A DNA stretch of 34,330 nt, from NCBI RefSeq assembly GCF_016653315.1, contig NZ_NHSH01000077.1, positions 1 to 34,330 of the forward strand, written 5' to 3'. The stretch is from Halochromatium roseum. GTDB lineage: Bacteria; Pseudomonadota; Gammaproteobacteria; Chromatiales; Chromatiaceae. The position numbers and the translations under genes are program-made. Shown one piece after another: positions 1 through 9,362 of this stretch; the first letter of the stretch is position 1; every line of letters starts with the position of its first letter. The notes beneath the pieces were generated by a model. That model worked only from the letters and a program-made list of their open reading frames with translations. It was not told the DNA's origin and did not search any database.

Positions 1-557
1 GGATTCAACGCCTCGCCAAGAAGCTTCAGGCCGACATTGCGTTTGAAGACGAAGCGGGCATCGGCTTGCGCACGCATGCGGGCAAGACGTGGGGCGCTGT
101 TGGGACAACCCCTCAGGTGCGAGCTAGCGAGCAACGCACTGGCTTGAACCTGTTGTCGAGCGTGACGGCTGCTGGTGCGCTGGAGTTTTCGATTGAAGAC
201 GCGAAGATCGACTCCGAACGTTACATCGCCTTTTTGGAAAAGCTGATTGCCAAGCGCGACCACCCGTTAATTATCATTGTCGACGGTGCACCGTTCCACC
301 ATTCCAAAAAGACGCGCCAATTTGTGCGTTCGCATCGCCATCAAATTCGGGTGTACTTTCTCCCGACGTATTCTCCAGAGCTGAACCCCGATGAGCAAGT
401 CTGGAACACTGTAAAGAATAAGCGGGTCGGTCGACAAGCGATTAAAACGAAAGATGACCTGAAGCACTCCGTGCAATCAGCATTGCGGTCACTGAAAGAA
501 GAAACCGAGCTGATCAAGTCGTTCTTCAGGCTTCCGTATACTCAGTATGCGCAATGA
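1..557 (+). CDS. IS630-family transposase, C-terminal part (5' end outside window)
   Basis: This is the catalytic part of a DDE transposase that moves an IS630-type element by cut-and-paste. The frame is already open at base 3, so the gene starts before the window. All three catalytic segments of the family are visible: the first Asp in FEDEAGIGL, the second in IIIVDGAPFHHSK, and the final Glu region LPTYSPELNPDEQVW. The protein ends with a TGA at 555-557, which is normal for the C-terminus. The element's right end should lie shortly after the stop, near 560-580, but with only one end in view I cannot define the inverted repeat. The family call is firm. Activity cannot be judged without the 5' half. 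Confidence 0.9.
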   Translation, partial: IQRLAKKLQADIAFEDEAGIGLRTHAGKTWGAVGTTPQVRASEQRTGLNLLSSVTAAGALEFSIEDAKIDSERYIAFLEKLIAKRDHPLIIIVDGAPFHHSKKTRQFVRSHRHQIRVYFLPTYSPELNPDEQVWNTVKNKRVGRQAIKTKDDLKHSVQSALRSLKEETELIKSFFRLPYTQYAQ

Positions 558-723
558 AAGTGTCCGGATAATTGTTAACTGGTCAATACGAGATCGGTCG
601 CAAATTCCCGACACTGTTCGCGATGTCACAAACCAATTCGCTCATCATGATGACCTTTTTGGGAAGTACAGCTATGTGATCAATGTCAATGGCTTCGCTT
701 TATGTGGTGTTTTATTTTTTTAA
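547..723 (+). other. Possible truncated coding remnant after the IS630 end
   Basis: A 58-codon open frame starts inside the last codons of the transposase and ends at a TAA at 721-723, 18 bases before the FkbM start. Only its later part (DDLFGKYSYVINVNGF) looks protein-like. The KYSYVINVNG string resembles the K-Y-x-Y-x-x-N-x-D-G type segment of family 90 glycosyltransferases, but the match is too short to name. It may be the tail of a glycan gene cut by the IS630 insertion. It could also be chance. Confidence 0.2.
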
Positions 724-741
724 CACGTAGAGATTATAAGT

Positions 742-1545
742 ATGCCTGCTAATGATCAAACCACACCTTTTCCTTCAAAAAGAAATTGCATTTTTCGGCT
801 GCTAAAAAGAGGCTTTCGCTACTCATGTGTGCTTGATGTTGGGGTTAATTATGCCACTCCAGAGTTAATAAACCTTTTTCCGAATTTGATGCACTATCTG
901 ATTGAGCCTGTTCCTTTTTATAATCCCGAAATACAAGCTCACTATAACAAAATAAATCATCAGATCATAAATTGTGCGATAGGAAAAGCAAACGGCAGTT
1001 GTGAAATTCAGACCTATGCAGTAGATGGAGGAAAAAAACCGACTCACGCAAAAGTTACGGAAATCTATCACGAAGTTGCGCCGGATGCAGGCCAGCTTAA
1101 GGCTTATAAAGAAAGCAATGGAGCAACACAACTTTTCGAGGTGCCCATTTACACGCTTGACTCGCTTATTGAAAATTACATTTTTCCCTCGGGTGTGCAT
1201 GAAAACATACTGTTAAAAATCGATGTGGATAGTATCGAGCTAGATATACTTCAGTCGCTGTCTAATCACTCATCTGCGGTTTCAGCATTAGTAATTGAAG
1301 CACACTTAGAAAATTGTTGCGATTTGATAAAATGTGCACAATCGAAGAACTATGTTCTAGAGGAAATAACGGATTTCTGTTTTAAGAAAGGCAAGATGAC
1401 TCAGTTTGACCTGGTTTTTGTAAGTCAAACAAACCAACTACAGAAGAGCACGATGGATAACGATGTGCCTGAATTAATCTGGAAAAACTGGTTTCAGCTA
1501 AGCTCGATTGATCCTAATCCATGGAATATCCTTCCACCAGATTAG
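742..1545 (+). CDS. FkbM-family SAM-dependent methyltransferase
   Basis: This 267-residue protein shows the FkbM layout. A SAM-binding motif I (CVLDVGVNY) lies near residue 28, an acidic strand end (YLIEPVP) follows, then the family signature TLDSLIENY and the LLKIDVDSIELDIL strand near residue 157. In the family these Asp/Glu-rich segments flank the SAM and substrate pocket. FkbM proteins typically O-methylate sugars or polyketides, so in this setting a glycan sugar is the likely acceptor. The start at 742 has no strong Shine-Dalgarno sequence, only AGAG a few bases upstream. The gene is AT-rich like its right-hand neighbours and lies between an IS630 end and an IS1380 remnant. It is intact, but its exact substrate is unknown. 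Confidence 0.85.
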   Translation: MPANDQTTPFPSKRNCIFRLLKRGFRYSCVLDVGVNYATPELINLFPNLMHYLIEPVPFYNPEIQAHYNKINHQIINCAIGKANGSCEIQTYAVDGGKKPTHAKVTEIYHEVAPDAGQLKAYKESNGATQLFEVPIYTLDSLIENYIFPSGVHENILLKIDVDSIELDILQSLSNHSSAVSALVIEAHLENCCDLIKCAQSKNYVLEEITDFCFKKGKMTQFDLVFVSQTNQLQKSTMDNDVPELIWKNWFQLSSIDPNPWNILPPD

Positions 1546-1686
1546 TGCTACGTAAATCTGTGAATTGAATAAACAAAATTGGCATTTTTCATCGAATCGC
1601 ATGCACTCCGATCAATAACGAGTCGACATGAATGACAACAGCGTCAGAATTCGGCATCATTCCGTCAAACGGCACTGCGCAGGCAC

Positions 1687-2395
1687 CTATGTTAGTGGCT
1701 GCGGAGCGAAGTGTGCAGCATTGCCGCCCGCCGCCCGCCGCTCCCTCGGGTCGCTCCACTCAGCCCCGCCGTCCGTGCTGCCACCTGGCTGCGATCGGCT
1801 TAAGTCACCGCCAACTGCGATAAAGCCGCCGTTAGATCGCCACGGCCTGACAGTGTACGCTAAACACCAGCTTCCAGCACTGGCCGGTCTCACCAAGCGA
1901 GCCCCCAGGACCATGAACTCCCGCATCACTGTGCGCAAACGCCTGCGTTTCGCCTTGAGCTGCGGCGGGGTATCGGCATCGAGCAGCCTCTGCTGATTGA
2001 GCCAACGCAACAGGTTGTAGGCTGGTTGTGCACAGGTCGGTACCAGGGCATTGGTGGCCAACTTTATCGAAGGGAAGCGCTCGCGATCCAAGTAGGCCTT
2101 AAATTCGCTGTGGAACTGCTAGATAGTGCCATAATCGGCATAGAGACGGATGATCATTGCTTCATCGTGCCAAAAACTGGTCCACCAGCCTTAGAGCGTA
2201 AACTCGGGGACCTTGCAAGGCTTGGCCCGTGTGGTCGATGGTGTGCTCGCTGAGCCGCATCCCCCGGCGCAGCGGATAGGCGTACTCGGAATCGACCCGG
2301 TCCTCAAGCACGCTAAACAGTGTCACGCGCTTGCCCGAATGAATTGGCGCACGGGATCGCTTGGTGGGCGAAGAGAAAAACAAGTTCATATACAC
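1687..2395 (-). pseudogene. IS1380-family transposase remnant
   Basis: Read on the minus strand, the C-terminal part is clear: QFHSEFKAYLDRERFPS, then KLATNALVPTCAQPAYNLLRWLNQ and KAKRRRLRTVMREFM. These match the conserved tail of IS1380 transposases (QFHSE-K-D-LERLPSGKFATNAL...AYN-LRW). A TAG at 2119-2121 replaces the codon just before QFHSE, where the family usually has Glu. Farther upstream the homology continues in another minus-strand frame (2162-2395, including TIDHTGQAL), so there is also at least one frameshift. The C-terminus beyond about 1860 no longer looks like transposase. The element is dead. Its terminal repeats were not identified. Confidence 0.7.
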
Positions 2396-2666
2396 TCTCG
2401 ACTTTGGCCATTTTGGTAGTCTCCCCAGGCGCTAACTGACTGAAAAATCGTGAGGAGAAAAATTTAGAGTGGGTCAGCAAGGCTGGACTCCAAAAGTAGA
2501 CCCCTCGCTAATTTTTTCCTGAATCATAAGCCTCTGAAAGTAAAAGTATTGCGGGCAGGGAAAAATGGCCTAAGTCGAGATCCACTATCCTATTTTTTAT
2601 TGAGCATTTCCGCTATTGCAGGCTTGTTCTTCTTCATGAAACCAGCGAACATAACAAATTAGTGCT

Positions 2667-5123
2667 ATGCAGAGTCTTAAGATATTGCTGATCTCACACG
2701 CAGAACTGTACGAAAATTCGGGGATGCACGTTTATCAAATCGCGGAAGAACTTGTTAATCGAGGTCACCAGTGTACAGTTTCGTCGCCAATTGCTAAGCA
2801 ATGGCAACTGAAAGATAAAATGTTATTCAAGCATATTTCATACCAAGCGCTTAAAGCCTTAGATGAGAGTTTTAACATTATTCACGCCTGGACCGCACGT
2901 TCTCACGTTATTGAAGCGTTAGATGGCATCAAAAGTGCAAATGCAGATGCGAAGATTATTTTGCATCAGGAAGATAACGAATGGGAGATCGTAAAAAAAG
3001 AGTATCCTATAACCTACGACGGTCGTGTCTTGCTGAGCGGTCGCTATAGCAAACAGATATTAGAAAAATTCCGCTATAGAACAATTTTTGCAGATTATCA
3101 GCGGACTTTAAGCGGAGCTTCGGCGCAGACCTTCTTAATCGACGAGATGAGTGAGATCTATCCCAGTGCGCTACCAGTGGCGACATTACGACCTGGCTCC
3201 GTATTTGAATCACTTGGAAATAAAGATATTGGAGATATCGAAGATGGAAATCCCCTAAGAGATAAGCTCGTTCGTCGTGAGAATGTCTTGGTAATAGGTT
3301 ACGTCGGTACGGTTCATGATCACACGAAGGATGGATTTATAGATCTGGTCGCGGCAGTAAAATCACTACGCGCACATGGATACGACATCGTCATCTATAA
3401 AACAGGTGGTATTAGCGATGCTGGCCTAGCGCAGGAAATACAAATGGAGAATTATGTCGTAAATTTTGGATTTCTTGATCTTAAGCAGCTAGGGAAAATA
3501 ATGAGACTTTGCTCGCTATTTGTCTTGCCCTGGGGTGACAAAAATTTTGATCGCTATCGGTTTCCATCTAAAATTCCTGATTTTCTCTTCTTTGAAAAAC
3601 CTTTTCTGATAGCGAGGATTAATGTAGGGTTAAAGTTCTCTCATCTTTTTAACAATTTTCTGATAGATCAGCCTGGATTTAGCGAGCTTAAAGAAAAATT
3701 AGAAAAAATAGCCCTTCTTCATCTGGAAGGGACTCTTAGCTTATCACAAGAACAAATCCATGAAATTTCCTTAATCAGAGCTACTTATAACTGGAAAAAC
3801 ACGGGTAAAATAGTAGAAGATCTTTACTTGAGCCTGCTTGAGCAAAGCACACCCTCGATCCCGGCGGCCGTTTCAAATACCGACGATCTTAGTGGCAAAA
3901 ACCAATGCGGAAACCCGCATAGTCTCTTCCGCGTCCTGGCATTCTATTTACCTCAATTTCATCCAATTCCTGAAAACGACGAGTGGTGGGGAAAGGGCTT
4001 TACTGAATGGACTGGCGTATCACTGGCAAAGCCACAATTCGAGAAACATCAGCAACCACGTATTCCCAGTGAACTAGGATTTTATGATTTGCGCCTAGAA
4101 GAAGCGCTTTTAACTCAAGTAAACTACGCACATCGGGCAGGTGTATTCGGGTTCTGCTTTTACTATTACTGGTTTGGTGGAAAACGACTTTTAGAGCGTC
4201 CACTGGATATCTTTGTCAATTCGCCTAACTTAAAAGCAACCCCTTTTTGCATTTGCTGGGCAAATGAGCCATGGAGCCGCAAGTATGACGGATCGGGGGA
4301 CTCGCTGCTAATCGAGCAAAATTACCAGGAAGCTGATGTGCTACCCTTGGCGAACGATATAGCAAAGTATATTAAATGCGAAAACTACATCCGTATTGAT
4401 TCAGAGCCAGTGATTTTTATTTATAGGGCAAATCATATCCCATTCTCCCCTATGTTTTTGGGTTTGTTAAAGGAAACCATTTCGCTAATTACCGGATTTA
4501 AGGTGAAATTTGTATGCATTCAGTCGTTCGATGTGTCATTTCCATTTGCTTATAGTTGTGATTACGGTGCTGAGTTTACTCCGTACCACTATGATAGGAG
4601 TCTCGTGGACGTAAGTTACTATAACTGCGAGAATCATTTTAGCGGTTATTTAGAAGATTTTCTGGCGTCTTATGCGAAGATGCTGTCGCACCAGCCTCTT
4701 GTCGGTACGAATATGAGATGCTTGTTTCCGCAATGGGATAATACCCCTAGAAGAGGGCGGAAAGCACATATACTAGTCAATTCTTCTCCGTTTTTGTATG
4801 CTCTGTCACTGTTCGAATATTATCGCCACTTGCAACAAGATACGGATACTCAGGGCTTCATCCTACTAAATGCCCTAAACGAATGGGGGGAGGGCGCAAT
4901 TATTGAACCAGATATGCTGACAGGGCCTCTTTATGGTAACTTAACTCGAATTGCCCAAGAAAGGGCTTACGCATTTGCTGTTACTGGAGACCTTGCGGAG
5001 TTTAAGATATTTATCCAGCAATGCTTAAAAAATATGATTAAATTTGATGGCAGATTATCTGAGGCGCAACGCAATGCGTATCAGGATATCTTAAACAAGA
5101 CAGGCAAAACCAATGATATATGA
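2667..5123 (+). CDS. Two-domain glycan protein: GT4-like glycosyltransferase fused to WbsX (GH99-like) domain
   Basis: The product is 818 residues with two modules. Residues ~1-395 resemble a GT-B glycosyltransferase: an N-terminal LLISHAELYENSGMHVYQIAEEL strand-helix (positions 2685-2753) and, near residue 210, a second Rossmann-like start VLVIGYVGTVHDHTKDG. From about residue 421 the protein switches to a WbsX domain, the GH99-like fold found in O-antigen and capsule clusters. It shows FYLPQFHPIPENDEWWGKG, FTEW, FCICWANEPW and NEWGEGAIIEPD near residue 735. WbsX domains are usually read as polysaccharide-processing or transferase modules. The start codon at 2667 lacks an obvious ribosome site. 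The end overlaps the next methyltransferase by 11 bases, which suggests co-translation. The gene is intact. Confidence 0.85.
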   Translation: MQSLKILLISHAELYENSGMHVYQIAEELVNRGHQCTVSSPIAKQWQLKDKMLFKHISYQALKALDESFNIIHAWTARSHVIEALDGIKSANADAKIILHQEDNEWEIVKKEYPITYDGRVLLSGRYSKQILEKFRYRTIFADYQRTLSGASAQTFLIDEMSEIYPSALPVATLRPGSVFESLGNKDIGDIEDGNPLRDKLVRRENVLVIGYVGTVHDHTKDGFIDLVAAVKSLRAHGYDIVIYKTGGISDAGLAQEIQMENYVVNFGFLDLKQLGKIMRLCSLFVLPWGDKNFDRYRFPSKIPDFLFFEKPFLIARINVGLKFSHLFNNFLIDQPGFSELKEKLEKIALLHLEGTLSLSQEQIHEISLIRATYNWKNTGKIVEDLYLSLLEQSTPSIPAAVSNTDDLSGKNQCGNPHSLFRVLAFYLPQFHPIPENDEWWGKGFTEWTGVSLAKPQFEKHQQPRIPSELGFYDLRLEEALLTQVNYAHRAGVFGFCFYYYWFGGKRLLERPLDIFVNSPNLKATPFCICWANEPWSRKYDGSGDSLLIEQNYQEADVLPLANDIAKYIKCENYIRIDSEPVIFIYRANHIPFSPMFLGLLKETISLITGFKVKFVCIQSFDVSFPFAYSCDYGAEFTPYHYDRSLVDVSYYNCENHFSGYLEDFLASYAKMLSHQPLVGTNMRCLFPQWDNTPRRGRKAHILVNSSPFLYALSLFEYYRHLQQDTDTQGFILLNALNEWGEGAIIEPDMLTGPLYGNLTRIAQERAYAFAVTGDLAEFKIFIQQCLKNMIKFDGRLSEAQRNAYQDILNKTGKTNDI

Positions 5124-6000
5124 CAATAAAGAAAACCTTATGACTAGCGAGTTTTTGGATAGAGGGCTTCCTCCTTATTTCTGGGCACGAAACTTGCCTG
5201 ACAACGACTGGGCTCAAGCACTTGTGAACGGATATGGTCCTTCGGGGGAAACGCTTCCTCAACTTCCAGATGAGCCAGTACAGCGAAAGTTCGTAGGTGG
5301 AATCGGCTTCGAGTCTATGCAAAGGGCTATGCGTTTTGTTAGGCGCCTAAAGAATTCTTCATCGCAGCACATTGGTAGAGATATCGGTTCTTTAAGAAAT
5401 ATTCTCGATGTGGGTGTCGGATTTGGGCGTATTTATCGTATTCTCATGCGGGACTTGCATCCAAGACATTTACTCGGCGTTGACGTGGATCCAGCGGCGA
5501 TTGAGCTAACTCGGTCTGCTATGCCGTATTGCAACGTTGAGCTGCTTGCGGGCACTCCACCGTATAGTAACCTGGCAGAAGACCAATTTGAACTGGCGTA
5601 CTTACATAGCGTTTTTTCGCATTTATCTGAAGCAGCTTTTCTGAGGCTATTAGTAGAATTGAAACGTGTTTTAACAAAAAGTGCGATTTTGGTATTTACG
5701 ACTTTAAAGACTGAACATGTTGACAGGTGGGATGCGCAACGTAACTTGCAGTTTATGGGGGCTGCTCTAGCAAAAGTGGAATTTGACGCAATTGCCTGGA
5801 GGCGGTTGGCGCAAGGTGACTCATTTTTATATGTGCCAACTGGAGGTGGCGACCCTTCTCGTCCACATAGTGAGTACGGAGAAGCGATTGTTTCCAAGGG
5901 ATACTTGGTCAAAACAGTTCCGGACCTTGGTTTTGAGTTGCTAGAATATGATTCGTCACCAGGCTTGCCGCAGGCGTACTGTGTTCTTGGTAAGAAATAG
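5113..6000 (+). CDS. Class I SAM-dependent methyltransferase
   Basis: This protein has up to 295 residues. Motif I (ILDVGVGFGRIYRI) lies near residue 96, an acidic adenosyl-ribose binding end (LLGVDVDPAAIEL) follows, then motif II/III (FELAYLHSVFSHLSEAAFLRLLVELKRVL), the usual Methyltransf_25-like order. It probably methylates a sugar or lipid intermediate of the same pathway as the overlapping GT4/WbsX gene. Two starts are possible: ATG 5113 overlaps the upstream stop by 11 bases, while ATG 5140 gives a 286-residue protein. I kept the longer form because the overlap fits translational coupling. The N-terminal ~80 residues are not part of the core fold. The substrate is unknown. Confidence 0.85.
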   Translation: MIYDNKENLMTSEFLDRGLPPYFWARNLPDNDWAQALVNGYGPSGETLPQLPDEPVQRKFVGGIGFESMQRAMRFVRRLKNSSSQHIGRDIGSLRNILDVGVGFGRIYRILMRDLHPRHLLGVDVDPAAIELTRSAMPYCNVELLAGTPPYSNLAEDQFELAYLHSVFSHLSEAAFLRLLVELKRVLTKSAILVFTTLKTEHVDRWDAQRNLQFMGAALAKVEFDAIAWRRLAQGDSFLYVPTGGGDPSRPHSEYGEAIVSKGYLVKTVPDLGFELLEYDSSPGLPQAYCVLGKK

Positions 6001-6198
6001 GAATGTAGTTTCAATATCTGGTTTTTAAGGCTAGATGCCAAGTGGTTTAATTGGGAGCGAAGCTAAACAGCTTTCTAATAAATAAACCAGGTAATCCCCC
6101 GCCTCTGCCGGGATGACAGTAGCAGTTCGACATTTACTGGAGTCCATCAGGGACACCCCGATCGTGAGCCGCCAAGCACACAATGTTGGAGAGTCCCG

Positions 6199-6629
6199 AA
6201 GGACAATATTGAGGGCCTAAGTCACTCCAAATGGGAGTGCAAATATCACATTGTTTTAATTACAAAATGCCGCCGTCGTACGCTGTACGGTCAGCTAAGG
6301 CAGCATCAGGGAGAGGTGTTCCACGAACTGGCCCGCCACAAAGACAGCCGCATTGAGGAGGGGCACCTAATGGCTGACCACGTCCACATGCTGATCTCGA
6401 TCCCACCGAAGCACGCGGTCTCTCAGGTGGTGGGCTACATCAAAGGGAAAAGTGCCATCCACGTTCCAGGATCTACGGTAAGCGCAAACGCCACTTAGGA
6501 GGGCAGCATTTTTGGCCGCATGGCTACTTTGTCACCACGGTTGGCTGAGATGAAGCGGTCATCCTCGCGTACATTCGCCACCAAGAGAAAAAGGATCAAC
6601 GCCTTGATCAACTCCAGTTTTGGAGCTGA
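6199..6629 (+). pseudogene. tnpA: TnpA (Y1 HUH transposase) of the IS200-like element, frameshifted
   Basis: The reading frame runs from the SHSKWECKYHIVLITKCRRR segment (from 6220) through GQLRQHQGEVFHELARHKD to EEGHLMADHVHMLISIPPK, which carries the His-x-His metal motif of Y1 transposases, and on to VGYIKGKSAIH. A one-base loss near 6465 then shifts the frame. The homology continues in the next frame as RIYGKRKRHLGGQHFWPHGYF, is broken by a TGA at 6546-6548 (family: VGRDE), and ends with the AYIRHQE tyrosine helix and a stop at 6627-6629. No good start codon is left in frame. It cannot make a functional transposase. Confidence 0.85.
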
Positions 6630-6715
6630 AAGGCTGCCTTTAGTTAGACGGTCGAAAATCCGTGGGGCCGCGTTAGCGCCCCTTTGCCGCTTTGAGCGGC
6701 TCACGCATTTAAAGC

Positions 6716-6732
6716 CCCCGGATTTGCCGGGG
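6716..6732 (+). repeat. Right-end hairpin of the IS200-like element
   Basis: The sequence CCCCGG, loop ATTTG, then CCGGGG forms a perfect 6-bp stem. It sits ~85 bases after the TnpA stop, where IS200/IS605 elements keep the hairpin recognised by TnpA. Confidence 0.55.
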
Positions 6733-6766
6733 ATGGTTACTTTTTGCTTCGCGAGACAAGCCAGCA

Positions 6767-8716
6767 ATGCTAATTCCTTTTCTTGATCGCTTCTGGATAC
6801 AGCACCAATTAAAAAAGCTGGGTGTTGCTTGCGAAATAGAGCAAGCATTGAAGAAGTTTCAAAAAAAAGAGTATCCTGTCAATCCCCACCTTTTATACAA
6901 TGGGGATTTCGTTGCCTCCCAAGTAGCTCAGTATAAGCATGCAGCAGAAAGCCACTTTATTCACTATTTTGATTACGTCAATGATCTTAGATACTTAGAC
7001 CCACATCCACTGATCTCGCTGCAATTCTTAAAATATCTTGGATATAAACCGCAGGATGAAGACGTTTTTTCCTTCCTCTATAATAATCCTGCGTTTCAGG
7101 AATTGATAAGCCCTTTCTTTATCTCTGCCTATTTGGATGTTGGTCGTGAAGCAGCCGGAATAGATAGAGTTATTAGCTATCTACACAGCGGTGCGGTAAA
7201 TAATTTTCCGGCAAATTTTCGCGCAGCTGGACTGATACCTGGACACCAACAGTTATCTGGGGCTTCATTGAGTGTTTTTTTTAATTCAAGGCAATATGTC
7301 AACACGACAGAATTTTCTGCACCAGACAAACCTTTAGTATCTGTAGTTGTCCCTCTATACAATACCGGTAATAGATACCTAAACGAATTGATTGGGTCCG
7401 TTTGCTCGCAAAGTTACAGGAACTGGGAACTTATTCTGTATGATGACAGATCACCGAATGACGAACATTGCCAGATCGCCAGACAGTATTCGGAAAAAGA
7501 TAATAGAATCTTTTTCTTCCGAGCAAAGGCCAATTTAGGGATCTCAAGAGCAACCAATGCAGCCGTAACACGCTGCCACGGAAAATATTTACTTTTTTTA
7601 GATCATGATGATTTTCTTCATCCAGACTGCCTAAAATCTCTTGTTGAAGTTGCCCAAAATGAATCTGCCCGCGCGGTTTATGGAGATCAAGCTTTGGTTG
7701 ATGATCAAGGTCGACTTTTGCGAGAGCATGTGAAGTCTAGTTGGGATCCTGTACTAGGTCTGCAGGTAATGTATATTGGTCACCCGTTAATGGTGGAACG
7801 TAAGTTGTTTGTTGAAGTAGGTCGTTTTGATCAAAAATATAATCGAATTCAAGACTATGAGTTTTTTCTTAGGGTTGCGCAATCTGGTGCAAAAATAGCT
7901 AATGTCAGTAAGGTTCTATATTATTGGCGTGCTGCACCAACAAGTTTTGCTTCATCTTCTGTTGCAAAGGGAAAGATTGAACACCTTCAACAATCGGCGT
8001 CCGAGGCTTTTCTCAGTCATTTAGGCTGGACGGGAGTGATTATGCGGGAGCGCAATGGTTTCAGCCACCGAATGGAGATTGCCATTACAGGAGACGCAAC
8101 GGATATAGACGCTTTCATAAAGAACGCGCTGCCGCGTGTAGTGCCGCGGTCACCTCAACATCTTGAGTTTAAGCAGGCTTTAGCGAACCAGGAGTTTGAA
8201 GATGGGCAGTGTTATTATCTAGATGACTGGATCTTCTTTTCCAAAAGTAAGGAGGTGGGTTTGAGGAGTCTGGTTAATGGGTACTTCATGTTTAAAGGCT
8301 GGGATCGAGCAGTGATCATCTCTTTGGCTGCTTTAAAGGATGATCGTTCGATCATTGCTCATGGATATTCAATTAATGGCAAGGTGATTGCTCCAAATCT
8401 TGAGGGAAGGCGGGCAGGAATTGACGATGGCAGCGGGGAAACGATTGCTCATAAAAGTGTCTCTATAGCAAATCCTGGTGATTTTGCCATTCGGCTGTCT
8501 GCCCTTGGGGTTTTGTCGCAAGATGTTCAGCTGATGACCTCTCTTTTTGGCCGTGTTGCGCGCATGAGTCTAAATGCGTCGGCTGCGGGATATTCAGTTA
8601 TCTCTTTCTTGCCCCAGGATCTCCAGATGCAGGCTTCTGACATTAAGCCCATAAAAATGTCAGCTATAGACGAACGTTTATTATCTTCGGATATTAATGC
8701 TACTTCAATTGACTAG
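6767..8716 (+). CDS. Family 2 glycosyltransferase with extra N- and C-terminal regions
   Basis: The 649-residue product carries a GT2 domain at about residues 187-400. It begins with KPLVSVVVPLYNTG, then WELILYDDRSPNDEH, the DxD-like metal site LLFLDHDDFLHPDC near residue 277, and the acceptor-side IQDYEFFLRVAQSG. The first ~185 residues contain NPHLLYNGDFVASQ and DPHPLISLQFLKYLG segments resembling the 'dpdyYl...nPl.HYL' modules that precede GT2 domains in polysaccharide synthesis proteins. The last ~230 residues are unassigned. It should transfer a sugar from a nucleotide sugar to a growing cytoplasmic glycan. The ATG lies only ~26 bases after the IS200-like element and the frame stays open upstream into the element, so the native N-terminus may have been altered. 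Confidence 0.85.
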   Translation: MLIPFLDRFWIQHQLKKLGVACEIEQALKKFQKKEYPVNPHLLYNGDFVASQVAQYKHAAESHFIHYFDYVNDLRYLDPHPLISLQFLKYLGYKPQDEDVFSFLYNNPAFQELISPFFISAYLDVGREAAGIDRVISYLHSGAVNNFPANFRAAGLIPGHQQLSGASLSVFFNSRQYVNTTEFSAPDKPLVSVVVPLYNTGNRYLNELIGSVCSQSYRNWELILYDDRSPNDEHCQIARQYSEKDNRIFFFRAKANLGISRATNAAVTRCHGKYLLFLDHDDFLHPDCLKSLVEVAQNESARAVYGDQALVDDQGRLLREHVKSSWDPVLGLQVMYIGHPLMVERKLFVEVGRFDQKYNRIQDYEFFLRVAQSGAKIANVSKVLYYWRAAPTSFASSSVAKGKIEHLQQSASEAFLSHLGWTGVIMRERNGFSHRMEIAITGDATDIDAFIKNALPRVVPRSPQHLEFKQALANQEFEDGQCYYLDDWIFFSKSKEVGLRSLVNGYFMFKGWDRAVIISLAALKDDRSIIAHGYSINGKVIAPNLEGRRAGIDDGSGETIAHKSVSIANPGDFAIRLSALGVLSQDVQLMTSLFGRVARMSLNASAAGYSVISFLPQDLQMQASDIKPIKMSAIDERLLSSDINATSID

Positions 8717-9362
8717 TTCCGAGCTTCCAGCTCAACAAGTATCGGACGCGCTATCAGGAACATTCCCCCTGTAATAACGTCCAACGTCTTTACGTCGTTG
8801 TTGATGCTGGATTTTTGTCTGTGCGATGCGCCGATAAACCGCGTCAGGATCATTGAGGAGCATGGCGATGATGAGCAAACGTATGTTTCGCGCGCTCAAC
8901 GGTAGAAAGGACGATTTCTACTTAATGCGCCCCTTCACCAAGAACGATAAGGACTGCATTACCATCGCCATATGATGGTGGCATGCCGTTTACTTTCTGG
9001 CTTGCTAATCGGACACCGGCAGGTCAGAGAGCACGGTAGTGCTCATCGATGACGGTCAAGGATCGCATGGAGCGCTTCGGCATGTGCTGGACCGTAACCG
9101 GCGCACACGTCATACTGCAGCTGACCAGCGTCGGGCGCAGCGAGCTGTGGGGGCTGTTATTGTTCGCAGCCACATCAAACCGAAGCGCCTTGACGGCGAT
9201 CAGGCCAGAAACGATACTCAGTAAGCGGTAACTCAGCGGCGTTTTTCCCGGGAGCGCAAGTCGACTGGACAATGGCGCGACCGTTCATCGCCCCTGAGGA
9301 AGTTGGCTGTATGGCATTAGCTCGGTATACTGACAGCCTTATTAGCTATAAGCAATTTCTAG
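8717..9362. other. Gene-free stretch with decayed transposase-like sequence
   Basis: This 646-bp stretch between the glycosyltransferase and the sulfotransferase has no convincing intact gene. The part at 9028-9160 looks like the end of a decayed transposase and is listed separately. Around 8860-8980 the plus strand reads SKRMFRALNGRKDDFYLMRP and then NDKDCITIAIW before a stop. This is protein-like but I do not recognise it. The rest holds nothing I can assign. Confidence 0.4.
9028..9160 (+). pseudogene. Possible ISKra4-type transposase C-terminal scrap
   Basis: Two plus-strand frames together read ESTVVLIDD and then DRMERFGMCWTVTGAHVILQL. This pattern resembles the 'S.V...KdRMK..GMrW...GAqaiLqLR' tail of ISKra4-like transposases. 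A frameshift separates the two parts and no other domain survives. The assignment rests on a short pattern and is tentative. Confidence 0.35.

Larger units (their letters stand above)
6091..6741 (+). mobile_element. Decayed IS200/IS605-type (IS200-like) insertion element
   Basis: A decayed TnpA gene is flanked by two related G+C-rich motifs, CCCCCGCCTCTGCCGGG at 6096-6112 and CCCCCGGATTTGCCGGGG at 6715-6732. The right one folds into a perfect 6-bp stem (6716-6721 with 6727-6732) around a 5-base loop. The left one pairs imperfectly. Subterminal hairpins, without terminal inverted repeats, are typical of this family, which moves as single-stranded DNA. The right end lies about 26 bases before the start codon of the next glycosyltransferase, so the insertion may have replaced that gene's original promoter and leader. 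The exact end bases are not certain. Confidence 0.7.

Noticed and set aside
1628-1996. 122-codon plus-strand frame
   Set aside because: The opposite strand carries clear IS1380 transposase homology over most of the region.
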